Part shown: positions 18,723-27,929 of the stretch, one piece after another
Layout: each line of letters starts with the position of its first letter
How positions within the stretch are numbered: position 1 is the first letter of the stretch
DNA from: Clostridium intestinale DSM 6191
GTDB taxonomy: Bacteria; Bacillota; Clostridia; Clostridiales; Clostridiaceae
Direction of reading: 5' to 3'
NCBI RefSeq assembly: GCF_900130055.1
Contig: NZ_FQXU01000007.1
Coordinates: 259,946 to 323,945 of the forward strand
Length of the DNA: 64,000 bases
Position numbers and translations under genes: made by a program
The notes under the pieces: model-generated
The model's database searches: none
What the model saw: only the letters and a program-made list of their open reading frames with translations
What the model was told of the DNA's origin: nothing

Positions 18723-19667
18723 TTAAAGTTTATAGCTTTCTTTAAGGCCTGCTCTTCTTATTTCATCTAATTCCTTAGCATTAAAAACTCCATTATTGTA
18801 AAGATTTAAAAACTCTTCAGAAACACTTTGATTAAATATCAACATATCATCTGTATTTATAGTTACTTTAACTCCATAATCATATAACTTTCTTATAGGA
18901 TGTACTTTATAATTTTTAACTCTACTTAGTAAAACATTACTTGTTGGACATATATTTAGTTGAACTTTGTTATCTCTTAACCAGTTCATACAACTTTCAG
19001 AACTAGATGCGCCTATTCCATGTTGAACTTCATCAAGTTCTAGTTCTTCTACAACTTTTCTAACTAGTTCTGCACCTCCAAACTCACCAACATGGGCCTT
19101 CAGAATCAATCTCTTCTCTTTTGCTTTCTTGTATACTTTTTTAAATGTAGTCATGTGAACTTCACTACCATAGATATCAATCGCACTAAAATACTCTTGT
19201 TCCAAGAAAACATCAAGTAGTTGGTACGCAATATCAACTGGAGTAATTGTCTTAAAGCCTATCTCAGGTATGAATATGATATCTGGAGCAAACTTATTGT
19301 GAATTCTTTTTAATGCAGCTATGCAACTATGGACATCATATCTATAATAAATGATTGCATCTGAACTGATACTCATACTAAGTATCTTAATTCCATCATA
19401 TTTAGCTTGAACAAAAGCAGCTTCTATTAACCTTTCATATCCTGATGTACCTATAAAAATAGGATTAATATTCTCATTGACCCATTTTTGCATATCATGG
19501 AGATTTTTAAAGCTAGATGTAGCTCTTGGTATATATCTGCCAATAGATGCCTCAAGATAATTTACATTTCCTCCTCTTGCACTATGATTGTGCAAATCAC
19601 TTTTAGATATCTTTCTAAGTTCTTCTAAATCATTATTTTCTAAAGCTTTAATAAAGTTTTCGTCCAT
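18723..19667 (-). CDS. Adenosine deaminase family protein
   Basis: A metal-dependent amidohydrolase of 314 residues. It has the zinc motif DLHNHSARGG (HxH), LKAHVGEFGGAELV (catalytic His/Glu region), VQHGIGASSS, LNICPTSNVLL, and the terminal ligand in VTINTDDMLIF. These match adenosine deaminases in order and spacing. Likely reaction is adenosine to inosine. Relatives act on adenine or modified nucleosides, so the substrate is probable rather than proven. It stands alone, with ATG at 19667, and could complement Apt in purine salvage. Confidence 0.82.
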   Translation of the reverse strand: MDENFIKALENNDLEELRKISKSDLHNHSARGGNVNYLEASIGRYIPRATSSFKNLHDMQKWVNENINPIFIGTSGYERLIEAAFVQAKYDGIKILSMSISSDAIIYYRYDVHSCIAALKRIHNKFAPDIIFIPEIGFKTITPVDIAYQLLDVFLEQEYFSAIDIYGSEVHMTTFKKVYKKAKEKRLILKAHVGEFGGAELVRKVVEELELDEVQHGIGASSSESCMNWLRDNKVQLNICPTSNVLLSRVKNYKVHPIRKLYDYGVKVTINTDDMLIFNQSVSEEFLNLYNNGVFNAKELDEIRRAGLKESYKL

Positions 19668-19737
19668 ACTATCCCCTTAAAGAATATGTTATTATATCAA
19701 TATTAAATACACCGCTAATTTATTATTATATACACCT

Positions 19738-20751
19738 TTATTTCTTTTCTTGGTCTTTTAAGAACTCTTCAATTTCTTTATAGTACTGCTTATCAGCAAG
19801 CTCCTTTGGCGCAAAAAGTCCTACAAAGAAAGTTTTTATCTTTGAATCTACTAGGGATTCTTTAAGCATAAAGTGATCTGTTGTTGGTATTAAGGTTACA
19901 TTAAGAAGTTTTGATGGAACTTCTTTTTCATAAATCTCTTTAGTATTTGTACTATCAACATTTATATCCTTTCCGCCAAGAAACAACTTTACATGGCTAT
20001 AAAAGCTTCTAATATCTTCTGTTGAATCTGATTTATAATTCTTTTTAATAAAACTCCATCTATCTTCTGACACATCTTCTTTTGTTCCTACTTCCATTAC
20101 ATACTCTTTATAACTTACATCTCTTTTTAAAAGTTCAACTTCCTTCTTAAATTCACTCTCTTTATTTTTTATCTCATCTTTAGTTGCACCTTTTTTCTCT
20201 AGTTCTTTTAAAGTATTATATCTCCCTTGATCTATCCAATTAATAGCTGGAGCTACTACTATATTAAATGCAATATCTTTATTTATTTGAGTTATTTTTG
20301 GAATAACCCACCCCGCTTGACTTGCTCCCCATAAACCTATTCTGTCTTTATCTATTTCAGGTAAAGTTTTTGCCCATTTTATAACTTCATTAGCCTCCTT
20401 GGCCCTATCATCCATTGTCTGTGAAAGCCAATTCCCCTCTGATCCACCTATTCCAGGCTTACTCCAAGATAATGAAGCATATCCTTGTTTCGCTAACTTT
20501 TCCCACAATGGTTTATATTGATCATTATAAGAAGCATCAGCCGGTCCATCACCATGAATGAATACAACTAGTCCCACATTATCTCTATCTTCTTTAGGTA
20601 ATGTTAGATTGCCCTTTAATAACCCTTTCGATGTTTGAATATCAACAGTAGTAACCTTCATATCATAAGTGTTTTGATGAAGTATTATCAAAATACATAA
20701 AAGAACTAAAATACTTATACCTATAATTAATCTTATAACTTTTTTCTTCAT
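19738..20751 (-). CDS. Membrane-anchored alpha/beta hydrolase
   Basis: A 337-residue alpha/beta-hydrolase with one N-terminal transmembrane anchor (VIRLIIGISILVLLCILIIL), so the catalytic domain probably faces outside. It has an oxyanion-type motif FIHGDGPADASYNDQY, the nucleophile elbow LWGASQAGW (Ser in GASQAG), and a late histidine in TTDHFML. The layout fits the serine aminopeptidase or dienelactone hydrolase-like group. Substrate unknown. It ends 70 bases upstream of the adenosine deaminase gene and may or may not be co-transcribed. Confidence 0.8.
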   Translation of the reverse strand: MKKKVIRLIIGISILVLLCILIILHQNTYDMKVTTVDIQTSKGLLKGNLTLPKEDRDNVGLVVFIHGDGPADASYNDQYKPLWEKLAKQGYASLSWSKPGIGGSEGNWLSQTMDDRAKEANEVIKWAKTLPEIDKDRIGLWGASQAGWVIPKITQINKDIAFNIVVAPAINWIDQGRYNTLKELEKKGATKDEIKNKESEFKKEVELLKRDVSYKEYVMEVGTKEDVSEDRWSFIKKNYKSDSTEDIRSFYSHVKLFLGGKDINVDSTNTKEIYEKEVPSKLLNVTLIPTTDHFMLKESLVDSKIKTFFVGLFAPKELADKQYYKEIEEFLKDQEKK

Positions 20752-20793
20752 TCCTATCCTCCATTACTTTGCTGTAATTATTTCTTAATTATT

Positions 20794-21399
20794 TTATACT
20801 AAATATTTTCTCATAAACATCCACTTCTTTATTCCTATAAAATAATATTTTAAATAACTGCTAATCATATCTACATCTTTAAAACCCTTTTTATGATATA
20901 ATTTTTTTGCTTTATTCCCTTCTGCCACTATAAGAGATACGCTATCAAAGCCCATATTCTTTATATATTTTTCAGCATCATTTATAAGAAGCTCTCCAAC
21001 TCCTTTTCCCCTCATAGATTCAGCTACTGCTATGTGTTCTATGTAGCACTCTTCTAAAGTTATTTTATCTAAGATCCATAACTTAAGAATCAAAAATACC
21101 ACATTAAAAACTCCATATTTTTTACATAGTTTGATAAATGAAACTCTTTTTGTTTCTTTTTTACCTTCATAAAGCCTTACTAATATTACTCCAACTACAT
21201 TTTCTCCATCTTTTGCAACAAGATGTAAGTAGCTTAAATCCTCTTCTTTTATTTCCCAAACAGAGTAAAGAACATCTTCTATTCCCTTATTTGATAAGCC
21301 TTGCTTATGAGTGAACTTACTATTAAATGAGGATACTAATAAAGCTATTACTTCGTTAAAGTCACTTTCTTTGTATCTTTCTATTTTTATCTTCCCCAC
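20794..21399 (-). CDS. GNAT-family N-acetyltransferase
   Basis: A 201-residue single-domain GNAT acetyltransferase. The acetyl-CoA motif is IAVAESMRGKGVGELLINDAE near residue 140, followed by SVSLIVAEGNKAKKLYHKKGFK. I favour the GTG at 21399 because GGAG lies eight bases upstream. Longer in-frame starts to 21447 exist. It is divergently transcribed from a MerR-family regulator 98 bases away, which may control it. Substrate unknown. Confidence 0.8.
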   Translation of the reverse strand: MGKIKIERYKESDFNEVIALLVSSFNSKFTHKQGLSNKGIEDVLYSVWEIKEEDLSYLHLVAKDGENVVGVILVRLYEGKKETKRVSFIKLCKKYGVFNVVFLILKLWILDKITLEECYIEHIAVAESMRGKGVGELLINDAEKYIKNMGFDSVSLIVAEGNKAKKLYHKKGFKDVDMISSYLKYYFIGIKKWMFMRKYLV

Positions 21400-21496
21400 A
21401 GTACCGTCTCCTTTACAACTTTTATTTCTAAATGTTATACTCATCATAAACTATTGAGTTACTCAAGAGTCAATGTTTTATTTTAGGAGGAAGTTT

Positions 21497-22339
21497 ATGA
21501 AAAATTTATTGAAGATTGGGCAAGTAAGTAATTTATACGACATATCACTTGATACTTTAAGACACTATGACAAAAAAGATTTACTTAAACCAATTGTTGA
21601 TAACCAAAATGGTTATCGTTATTACTCCTTTGAACATCTAGATGTATTAGAAATGATTTTAGTAGGAAAATATCTTGAAATCCCCTTAGATAAAATAAAA
21701 GAAAAGATAGATTCTGAAAGCATAGATGGATATATTGATATGATAGATGAGCAAAAAAAAATTATCAAAGAAAAGCTTGATGTACTAATGAGACTTAATC
21801 AATATGCTAGTGAAATGAAAAACATGTTAACAGAAATAAAAAGCTTTTCTAATGATAATACATTTTCTAAGGTTAATAGAAGTGAAGATTTAGATATTAC
21901 TATCTATCAGGTTAATTTAGCCAACTTTTTAAACAAAGTTGAAACTTCTGAATTAAGTGGAATAGAGTCTTTTGATCAATGGATTTCTTATAATGTTGAT
22001 AATGAACAAGTAATCATTGAAAACAGTGAAGTTCTAGGACTGTCTATTCATGAAAACAGTTTAAATTCAAAGGAATTATTGGACTATTTAAATTCTGGAG
22101 TAAATGAAGAAAAGATATTAAAATTCCACATATCTAATAAATATAGATATGTTAGTTTTTCTGGAACTGATAATAAACTACAAGAATATCTTCAGCTGCT
22201 TTGTAGCCATTTTAATTTAAAGAACACAACTATCCATGTTAAGTTTTCTTTTGCATTACTTCATAAAGATATGCACCATGAGTATTTTGCTGAGATTTAC
22301 TTTAATGAGGTGAATACTTTAAGAAGCCGTCTTCCATAA
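21497..22339 (+). CDS. MerR-family transcriptional regulator
   Basis: A 280-residue MerR regulator. The N-terminal winged helix reads LLKIGQVSNLYDISLDTLRHYDKK and NGYRYYSFEHLDVLEMI, followed by a coiled dimerisation helix (~90-125). The ~150-residue C-terminal domain resembles an effector-binding (GyrI-like) module, but I cannot name its ligand. ATG at 21497 follows TTAGGAGG. It is divergent from the GNAT gene. Its last 38 bases overlap the convergent metallo-hydrolase gene tail to tail. Confidence 0.85.
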   Translation: MKNLLKIGQVSNLYDISLDTLRHYDKKDLLKPIVDNQNGYRYYSFEHLDVLEMILVGKYLEIPLDKIKEKIDSESIDGYIDMIDEQKKIIKEKLDVLMRLNQYASEMKNMLTEIKSFSNDNTFSKVNRSEDLDITIYQVNLANFLNKVETSELSGIESFDQWISYNVDNEQVIIENSEVLGLSIHENSLNSKELLDYLNSGVNEEKILKFHISNKYRYVSFSGTDNKLQEYLQLLCSHFNLKNTTIHVKFSFALLHKDMHHEYFAEIYFNEVNTLRSRLP

Positions 22340-23195
22340 TTAGTTTGATTTTTTCTATGTCATTTAAGTACTCTATGTAAGATTTAAGCATTCTTTCAAC
22401 TGTGTAATATTTATATATACTCCCGACTTTGATGTTCAGATTTTCAAGTACAACTTTCATGATACATTCAAAGGTCATGGGCCTATCTATAAGTTCATAT
22501 ATAGCCATGGCCCTACTCTCATAGAAATCAATATTATCATCTATTAGTTTTGTGATGTCATCATATATTCCTTTATGGGCTACAACATATTTACTGCATT
22601 TAATATCATAAAGCTTAGCCTTACTTTTCATGTCTTCACTTAATATAAAGGCATAAGGAAGCTTTGATCCCTTCATAACCTCATAACTTATAAGTGCATC
22701 TCCTACATAATAAACATCATCTGGGGTCATTATACATATGTGTGATGGACTATGTCCAGGTGTATGAAGAATCTTGAAATTAACACCATATACTGATATT
22801 TCTTTTTGATGTTTTTCTATTATAATATCTGTTTTAAATATCATATGTTCATGATGTTCTCTTACATCTCTTATAGTTTGTTCTCCATAATAAAGTTTAA
22901 GATTATCAAGTGAACTACTTATAACGGCTTCAAGTTCACTCATAGCAATTATAGAATTATGTTTTTCCTTTATGTAAAAATTATTACCAGCATGATCAAT
23001 ATGAAAGTGACTATTTATTATAGCTACTACCTTAAATTTGTTATTTTCTAAAACTTCCTCTATTCCTTTTCTTTCACCTTTTGCCCAGCCACTATCTAAC
23101 ATTATTATTTCATTCTCATTAATTTTATAAAATGGAATATAAGTCATTCCAGTATCTATACAATAGGTATTTCCTTTAACTTCTAGTATCTTCAA
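22302..23195 (-). CDS. Metallo-beta-lactamase-fold hydrolase with C-terminal extension
   Basis: A 297-residue MBL-fold protein. Metal ligands appear in INSHFHIDHAGN (HxHxDH), ILHTPGHSPSH, VYYVGDALIS and VAHKG. The ~75-residue C-terminal extension resembles the winged-helix-like tail of lactamase-B proteins related to RNase Z or LACTB2, but that link is weak. Substrate unknown. Start ATG at 23195. Its 3' end overlaps the MerR gene by 38 bases in convergent orientation. Confidence 0.82.
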   Translation of the reverse strand: MKILEVKGNTYCIDTGMTYIPFYKINENEIIMLDSGWAKGERKGIEEVLENNKFKVVAIINSHFHIDHAGNNFYIKEKHNSIIAMSELEAVISSSLDNLKLYYGEQTIRDVREHHEHMIFKTDIIIEKHQKEISVYGVNFKILHTPGHSPSHICIMTPDDVYYVGDALISYEVMKGSKLPYAFILSEDMKSKAKLYDIKCSKYVVAHKGIYDDITKLIDDNIDFYESRAMAIYELIDRPMTFECIMKVVLENLNIKVGSIYKYYTVERMLKSYIEYLNDIEKIKLIMEDGFLKYSPH

Positions 23196-23250
23196 TTTAA
23201 CTTCTCCTTCTGTAAAAAATAAGCAGAGTTATTTTAACTCTGCTTAACTC

Positions 23251-23907
23251 TTATTCTTTGATTATAAGTCCAAGTAATCTTGAAAAATCCATAGCCTGCA
23301 TAGGAGAAACTATGGCACCTTTTATGTCATCTATACTTAAGCTTACTCCTTCAAACTCACTATCACTTATATCCATTCCATTTAAACTAGTACCAAACAT
23401 TTGACTTAGCTTAAAATCACATCTTCTGAAACTTACTTTATTTAGCTTGCAATACTGAAAACTACTGTTTTCAAATATAGAATCAGTTATAATAACATTT
23501 TTCATTTCCCCATAGTTCATGAGAACAAACTTGCCATTACTGTTTTCTATATAAACATTCTGAAGAGAAGAATCATTAAGTTTTAACCCTATAAGTTTGC
23601 AGTTTACAAACTCAGTTCTATGTATAATTGCTCCACTAAAGTCAGCATTAGATAAGTCACAGTTTTCAAATCTTACATCAGTAAGTTCTAAAGACTCTAA
23701 CTTAACTCCGTTAAAGTCTACTCTACTAAAGACAACTCCTTCAAAGTTAACACTACTTACTTCACTTGTTTCAACTTGACACTCAGTTATATAAATATTT
23801 TCTATTACACTTTCATCTTCAAGTTTAAGTTCGTTTATACTTCTATCTTCAATTCCTCTTATTAATTGAGGTTTAGCTATTTTTATAGTTTTTTGACTAG
23901 TACTCAT
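23251..23907 (-). CDS. Pentapeptide-repeat protein
   Basis: A 218-residue protein built from A(D/N)LXX-type repeats, for example VNFEGVVFSRVDFNGVKLES, FENCDLSNADFSGA and FRRCDFKLSQMFG. These form a right-handed quadrilateral beta helix. The length equals that of Qnr proteins, and the C-terminus (SPMQAMDFSRLLGL) could be a dimerisation helix as in Qnr-like DNA mimics that shield gyrase. Repeats alone do not prove that function. It lies 9 bases after the GNAT gene stop, so the two are likely co-transcribed. Confidence 0.8.
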   Translation of the reverse strand: MSTSQKTIKIAKPQLIRGIEDRSINELKLEDESVIENIYITECQVETSEVSSVNFEGVVFSRVDFNGVKLESLELTDVRFENCDLSNADFSGAIIHRTEFVNCKLIGLKLNDSSLQNVYIENSNGKFVLMNYGEMKNVIITDSIFENSSFQYCKLNKVSFRRCDFKLSQMFGTSLNGMDISDSEFEGVSLSIDDIKGAIVSPMQAMDFSRLLGLIIKE

Positions 23908-23916
23908 CTTCTTCTC

Positions 23917-24831
23917 CTAAAGTTTCATTTCATAATAATCCATTACAGAGGTTTCAACAAATCCACAAGACTTATATAAATTAAGTGCATTAGGATTTTC
24001 GCTATCTACTTGCAGCATAACCTCCTTAGCTCCATCTTCTATAAGCGTGTTAACTGCAAACTTTAACATCTCTCTTGCGTATCCTTTTCTTCTATGCTTT
24101 GGTAAAACTCCAAGTCCATAAATTCCACCTTTATCAGTTAACTCAAGACGAACTTTTCCAATTACTTCATTGTCCTTTTCAGCTAAGTAAGTTCTAATAC
24201 CCTTCTTTTCCTCTTCTTCCGGAAGTATCATTTTTTCTTTATCATTTTCTTCTGGAACTTCTTCTCCAAAATAAATAGCATCCTGTTTTGCAAGTTCATA
24301 GGCATCTTCATTATTAGCTTTTCTAAAAGTTAAGTTTGATTGGCCTTTTGATGGTTCTGATGAACCTTCTCTCCTAAAATACATTTCATATTCAGTATGG
24401 TTATAAGTTGCCCCTAAGTTTTTGATAAATTCTTGTCCTTCTTTTGATGTTCTATCACTTAATAAAAACATATTATTTGAATTTCTTATTTTCCATTCAT
24501 CAATTACTAACTCACTTAACTTCTTAAAAACACCTTGTTTTCTGTAATCTGGATGTACCATTCCATTTACCTCAATAGGTGTGTTAAATCCACCAAAGCT
24601 TCCAATCCCTATGTACCCTATGAGTTTTTCTCCATCAAAGTACATAAATTCATTTGTATTGTTTGTTATCTTTGAGCTTTCATTTGATGATGCAAGTTTA
24701 TAATCAAGTTCTAGCTTTAATGCAACCTTATCACTATCAATACATTCTTGTTGTAACCTATTTATTACTTCATAATCTTCTTTATTTATATTTTCCTTAA
24801 GCTTGATCCATGGATTTTCTATGTTCTTCAT
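23917..24831 (-). CDS. Tandem GNAT acetyltransferase
   Basis: A 304-residue protein with two GNAT domains. The N-terminal one (~45-150) has MVHPDYRKQGVFKKLSELVI. The C-terminal one (~165-304) has LGVLPKHRRKGYAREMLKFA and VDSENPNALNLYKSCGF. The fusion resembles mycothiol synthase-type tandem GNATs, but mycothiol is not expected in clostridia, so the substrate is unknown. The first gene of a two-gene unit with the pentapeptide-repeat protein. ATG at 24831. Confidence 0.85.
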   Translation of the reverse strand: MKNIENPWIKLKENINKEDYEVINRLQQECIDSDKVALKLELDYKLASSNESSKITNNTNEFMYFDGEKLIGYIGIGSFGGFNTPIEVNGMVHPDYRKQGVFKKLSELVIDEWKIRNSNNMFLLSDRTSKEGQEFIKNLGATYNHTEYEMYFRREGSSEPSKGQSNLTFRKANNEDAYELAKQDAIYFGEEVPEENDKEKMILPEEEEKKGIRTYLAEKDNEVIGKVRLELTDKGGIYGLGVLPKHRRKGYAREMLKFAVNTLIEDGAKEVMLQVDSENPNALNLYKSCGFVETSVMDYYEMKL

Positions 24832-24865
24832 AGTCCACCTCCTTATAATAAAAAACTTTTTACAA

Positions 24866-25501
24866 CTATCCTAATCTTGTTATATAAAAGTCACAGCAAG
24901 AATCTCCTTTACCTAAAGTCGTAGGTCTATAAAGGTTACAATTAGAAAAACTCATTGTTATATAATCTGTAGCACATAAAGATGATATAAACTCGCCAAC
25001 GCCTTCATTTTTACATAAGACACAGAGTGCGCACTTAGTAAAAACAATATTGGTTAGCTCAGTATTTTCCTCTTGTCTTACTTCCACTTGCCAATTATCC
25101 GGATATTTGTCTTCATTTTTCTTAAACCATTTTCCTGCTAATTTAATTTTATTCTTATATTCTATAGAAAGTAAATCTTCCTTCTTCATTTGTTTTTTCA
25201 TAAATTTAAAACTTCTAAGCCCGTCTGCAACTAATAAATCAAAATCATCAAGACTAAGCTTATCTTTTGTATTCTTATATAAAGCTACCAGATACACACC
25301 CATTAAAAAAGTTCCCATAAATGAATTTTTATTTCCTCCAATATCTGGAGAGCGTCTCAAGATTTCTTTATATTCATTCCCTGTATTTTTTAATAAATAA
25401 TCAAGATTATCTTCAGAATAGTATTTGATTAATTGTTCTTTAACGACTTTACTTAATATCATTGGATATACATATGTCATTATAGTTAATTTCACTTTCA
25501 T
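24866..25501 (-). CDS. L-2-amino-thiazoline-4-carboxylate hydrolase-like protein
   Basis: About 210 residues. The C-terminal half carries the family pattern FTKCALCVLCKNEGVGEF, then SLCATDY, then a TLGKGDSCCDFY ending. This matches the ATC hydrolase family, first known from cysteine synthesis from thiazolines in Pseudomonas. Clostridial members are numerous and their role is open. ATG at 25501 has AGGAG only three bases away. GTG at 25495 has better spacing, so the start is uncertain by two codons. Confidence 0.75.
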   Translation of the reverse strand: MKVKLTIMTYVYPMILSKVVKEQLIKYYSEDNLDYLLKNTGNEYKEILRRSPDIGGNKNSFMGTFLMGVYLVALYKNTKDKLSLDDFDLLVADGLRSFKFMKKQMKKEDLLSIEYKNKIKLAGKWFKKNEDKYPDNWQVEVRQEENTELTNIVFTKCALCVLCKNEGVGEFISSLCATDYITMSFSNCNLYRPTTLGKGDSCCDFYITRLG

Positions 25502-25581
25502 CAACTCCTGATAATAAATCTACTCCTTCCACCATTTTACTCTCATAAAATACTAGTGTCTATTTAATTTTTTGTACAGAA

Positions 25582-26475
25582 TCATTTGTTAACACCCAGC
25601 TTCTTATACTCTCTAGGCGTTACCCCTATATATCTCTTAAAAACTTCTGAGTAATAACTTGCATTTGAAAAACCTACTGCTAAAGCTATTTCAGTAATAG
25701 ATGAATTCTCCTTAAGTAAAATTGCCATACTTCTCTTAACTCTGTATCTTAACAAATATTCAAAAGGTGTTTCCTTCATATACCTTTTAAATGAATGACT
25801 ACATTCGCTTTTAGAAATATTAGCTGCTTTAGCCATATCTTCTAGTGATATTTTTGAGCTAAAGTTTTTGTGGATAAAAGTTACCACATTTTTTATATAA
25901 TCTATACTTTTAGGATTGTTGCCTTCCTCTTTAAGAATAGATCTTGTATTTTGATAAAATATTCCCCATATATTAATCAAAATTGCAGTTATTTCAATTT
26001 CATAACAAGGGGATTTTTCTTCATAAATGAATATTATCTTTTTGATCATCTCTACTATTTTGTTTTCCCACTCATTATCAGCTTTAAATAAATACAAGGA
26101 AAGTTTATTACAGTTTAATATTGGCTGAACATACTTTTTTTGAATCGCAGTTTCTTCAACTCCAAGCAAATCTGGATTAAAAGTTATAACCTTATAGTGA
26201 CAAGACTTACCATCAATAGCACTTCCTAAATGTAGGGCTTTAGAATTAACAAAAGAGCAGTCGCCAGCAGAGAGCACAGTTTCATGGTTATTTGCTTGGT
26301 ACAACATTTCACCTTCATAAACATAGGTTAATTCAATCTCTTTATGCCAATGACAATTAAAGTAATTATTTTTATAATTTAATATACTTTCGTCACTTAC
26401 CTTTAAGGGGAGCTCTGTTGTACCATGTAAAATCATTTCCATATCGTTCTCATTTGTAACAATTACCTTTTCCAT
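25582..26475 (-). CDS. AraC-family transcriptional regulator
   Basis: A 297-residue regulator with an N-terminal cupin domain (FNCHWHKEIELTYVYEGEML) and a C-terminal double HTH (KISLEDMAKAANISKSECSH, then EIALAVGFSNASYYSEVFKR and GVTPREYKK). Cupin-AraC proteins usually sense sugars. ATG at 26475 follows GGAGGGAGTTATT. It is divergent, across 132 bases, from a sugar O-acetyltransferase/HAD pair, which it may control. Confidence 0.9.
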   Translation of the reverse strand: MEKVIVTNENDMEMILHGTTELPLKVSDESILNYKNNYFNCHWHKEIELTYVYEGEMLYQANNHETVLSAGDCSFVNSKALHLGSAIDGKSCHYKVITFNPDLLGVEETAIQKKYVQPILNCNKLSLYLFKADNEWENKIVEMIKKIIFIYEEKSPCYEIEITAILINIWGIFYQNTRSILKEEGNNPKSIDYIKNVVTFIHKNFSSKISLEDMAKAANISKSECSHSFKRYMKETPFEYLLRYRVKRSMAILLKENSSITEIALAVGFSNASYYSEVFKRYIGVTPREYKKLGVNK

Positions 26476-26607
26476 AATAACTCCCTCCATAGTTTTAAGA
26501 TTTGCAATATTGTTATATTTATATGCAATAATATTATATTTTCCATCTATATAATTGCATTATACTTATAAATATAGAGGATTTCAATTTAATTAGGAGG
26601 GTATCAT

Positions 26608-27213
26608 ATGGTTAAATCAGAATTAGATAAATGCCTTGACGGAGAAGTTTTTAATTGCAGAGATAATGAATTAACATCAATAAAAATTAAGTCACGTAAT
26701 CTCACTAAACAATATAACCAAACAGTTGATCAAGATATTAAAGTGAAAATATTAAAAGATTTCTTAGGTTCTATTGGAGAAAATGTACGAATCGATACTC
26801 CTTTTTATTGCGATTATGGTAGACACACATTCATTGGAAATAACGTAACGGTAAATATAAACTGTACTTTTGTTGATTGTAATACGATTACTATAGGTAA
26901 CAATGTTTTAATAGCTTCAAATGTTCAGATTTATACCGCTACCCACCCTGTATCCTATGAAGAAAGACTTATTGACGGTTGGAGTATTAATGATAAAAAT
27001 GCCTTTTTTAATACTTACGCACTTCCTGTTACCATAGAAGATAATGTATGGATTGGGGGAGGAGCTATATTGTTACCTGGTGTAGTTATAGGTAGAAATT
27101 CTGTTATAGGCGCTGGTAGTGTTGTAACTAAATCAATCCCACCCTACTCTATAGCTGTAGGTAATCCTTGCCGCGTAATTCGTAAACTTGAGGAGGACTT
27201 TAAACATGAATAA
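26608..27213 (+). CDS. Maltose/galactoside O-acetyltransferase-like protein
   Basis: A 201-residue left-handed beta-helix acetyltransferase. The N-terminal Maa-type cap is MVKSELDKCLDGEVFNCRD. Hexapeptide repeats run ~60-195 (FIGNNVTVNINCTFVD, ITIGNNVLIASNVQI), with the catalytic histidine in TATHPVSYEER and the final WIGGGAILLPGVVIGRNSVI. It acetylates a sugar using acetyl-CoA. ATG at 26608 follows TAGGAGGGTATCAT. It overlaps the HAD gene by 8 bases. Confidence 0.88.
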   Translation: MVKSELDKCLDGEVFNCRDNELTSIKIKSRNLTKQYNQTVDQDIKVKILKDFLGSIGENVRIDTPFYCDYGRHTFIGNNVTVNINCTFVDCNTITIGNNVLIASNVQIYTATHPVSYEERLIDGWSINDKNAFFNTYALPVTIEDNVWIGGGAILLPGVVIGRNSVIGAGSVVTKSIPPYSIAVGNPCRVIRKLEEDFKHE

Positions 27214-27883
27214 TATAGGTATAGTTTTTGATTTTAATGGTACACTTTTTCATGACTCTGATAAACATGAAAAAGCATGGAGACAGTTTTTTAAAAATGA
27301 ATTTAATCGTGATGTAACTGATGAGGAATTTAAAAAATATGTTCATGGTCGCAATGGTGATTTCACATTAAAATTTTTATCTGGAAAACCCTTAACAGAT
27401 GAGGAAGTCTCCTCATATTTAGAGATTAAAGAACAAATCTATAGAGAGCTTTGTTTGTCTGATAAATCTAACTTTCATTTAGCTACTGGTGCTGAGATTC
27501 TTTTAGATGAACTTAAAGAAAGAAACATTCCAATCACAATAGCAACAGCTTCCCAACTTTCAAATCTAAAGTTCTATATTGAAAGCTTCAATTTAACTAG
27601 ATGGTTTGATGTGGACAAGATTATATATGATGATGGTACAGTTCTTGGTAAACCTAACCCTGACTACTATATAAAAGCATCTAAAGAAATAGCTACCTTA
27701 CCTCAAAACTGCATTGTATTTGAAGATGCTATTTCTGGAATTCAAGCTGCTTATAGTGCTGGAATAGGCAAAATAATTGCTGTCACTTCTTCTAAAAATG
27801 AATCAACATTTCAAAACATGGTTGAAGTTTACGATGTAATTCATAACTTCCATGATTTTGATAGATTTCTTTTAAGACCGTAA
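27206..27883 (+). CDS. HAD-superfamily sugar-phosphatase-like hydrolase
   Basis: A 225-residue HAD hydrolase of the beta-phosphoglucomutase/phosphatase subgroup. Motif I is FDFNGTLFHDS (catalytic DxN in place of the usual DxD), motif II is ITIATAS, then KPNPDYYIKA and motif IV IVFEDAISGIQAA. The second aspartate of motif I is asparagine, which is seen in some phosphatase groups, so activity is not excluded. ATG at 27206 follows GAGGAGGAC. Co-transcribed with the acetyltransferase, suggesting sugar-phosphate metabolism. Confidence 0.85.
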   Translation: MNNIGIVFDFNGTLFHDSDKHEKAWRQFFKNEFNRDVTDEEFKKYVHGRNGDFTLKFLSGKPLTDEEVSSYLEIKEQIYRELCLSDKSNFHLATGAEILLDELKERNIPITIATASQLSNLKFYIESFNLTRWFDVDKIIYDDGTVLGKPNPDYYIKASKEIATLPQNCIVFEDAISGIQAAYSAGIGKIIAVTSSKNESTFQNMVEVYDVIHNFHDFDRFLLRP

Positions 27884-27898
27884 TTTTATAATAAAGAA

Positions 27899-27925
27899 AA
27901 AACCGTTACAAAAAATAACGGTTTT
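27899..27925. terminator. Bidirectional terminator
   Basis: Stem AAAACCGTTA/TAACGGTTTT, with A-runs before and T-runs after, so it works on both strands. It lies between the convergent HAD gene and the BofC-like gene. Confidence 0.85.
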
Positions 27926-27929
27926 TCTT

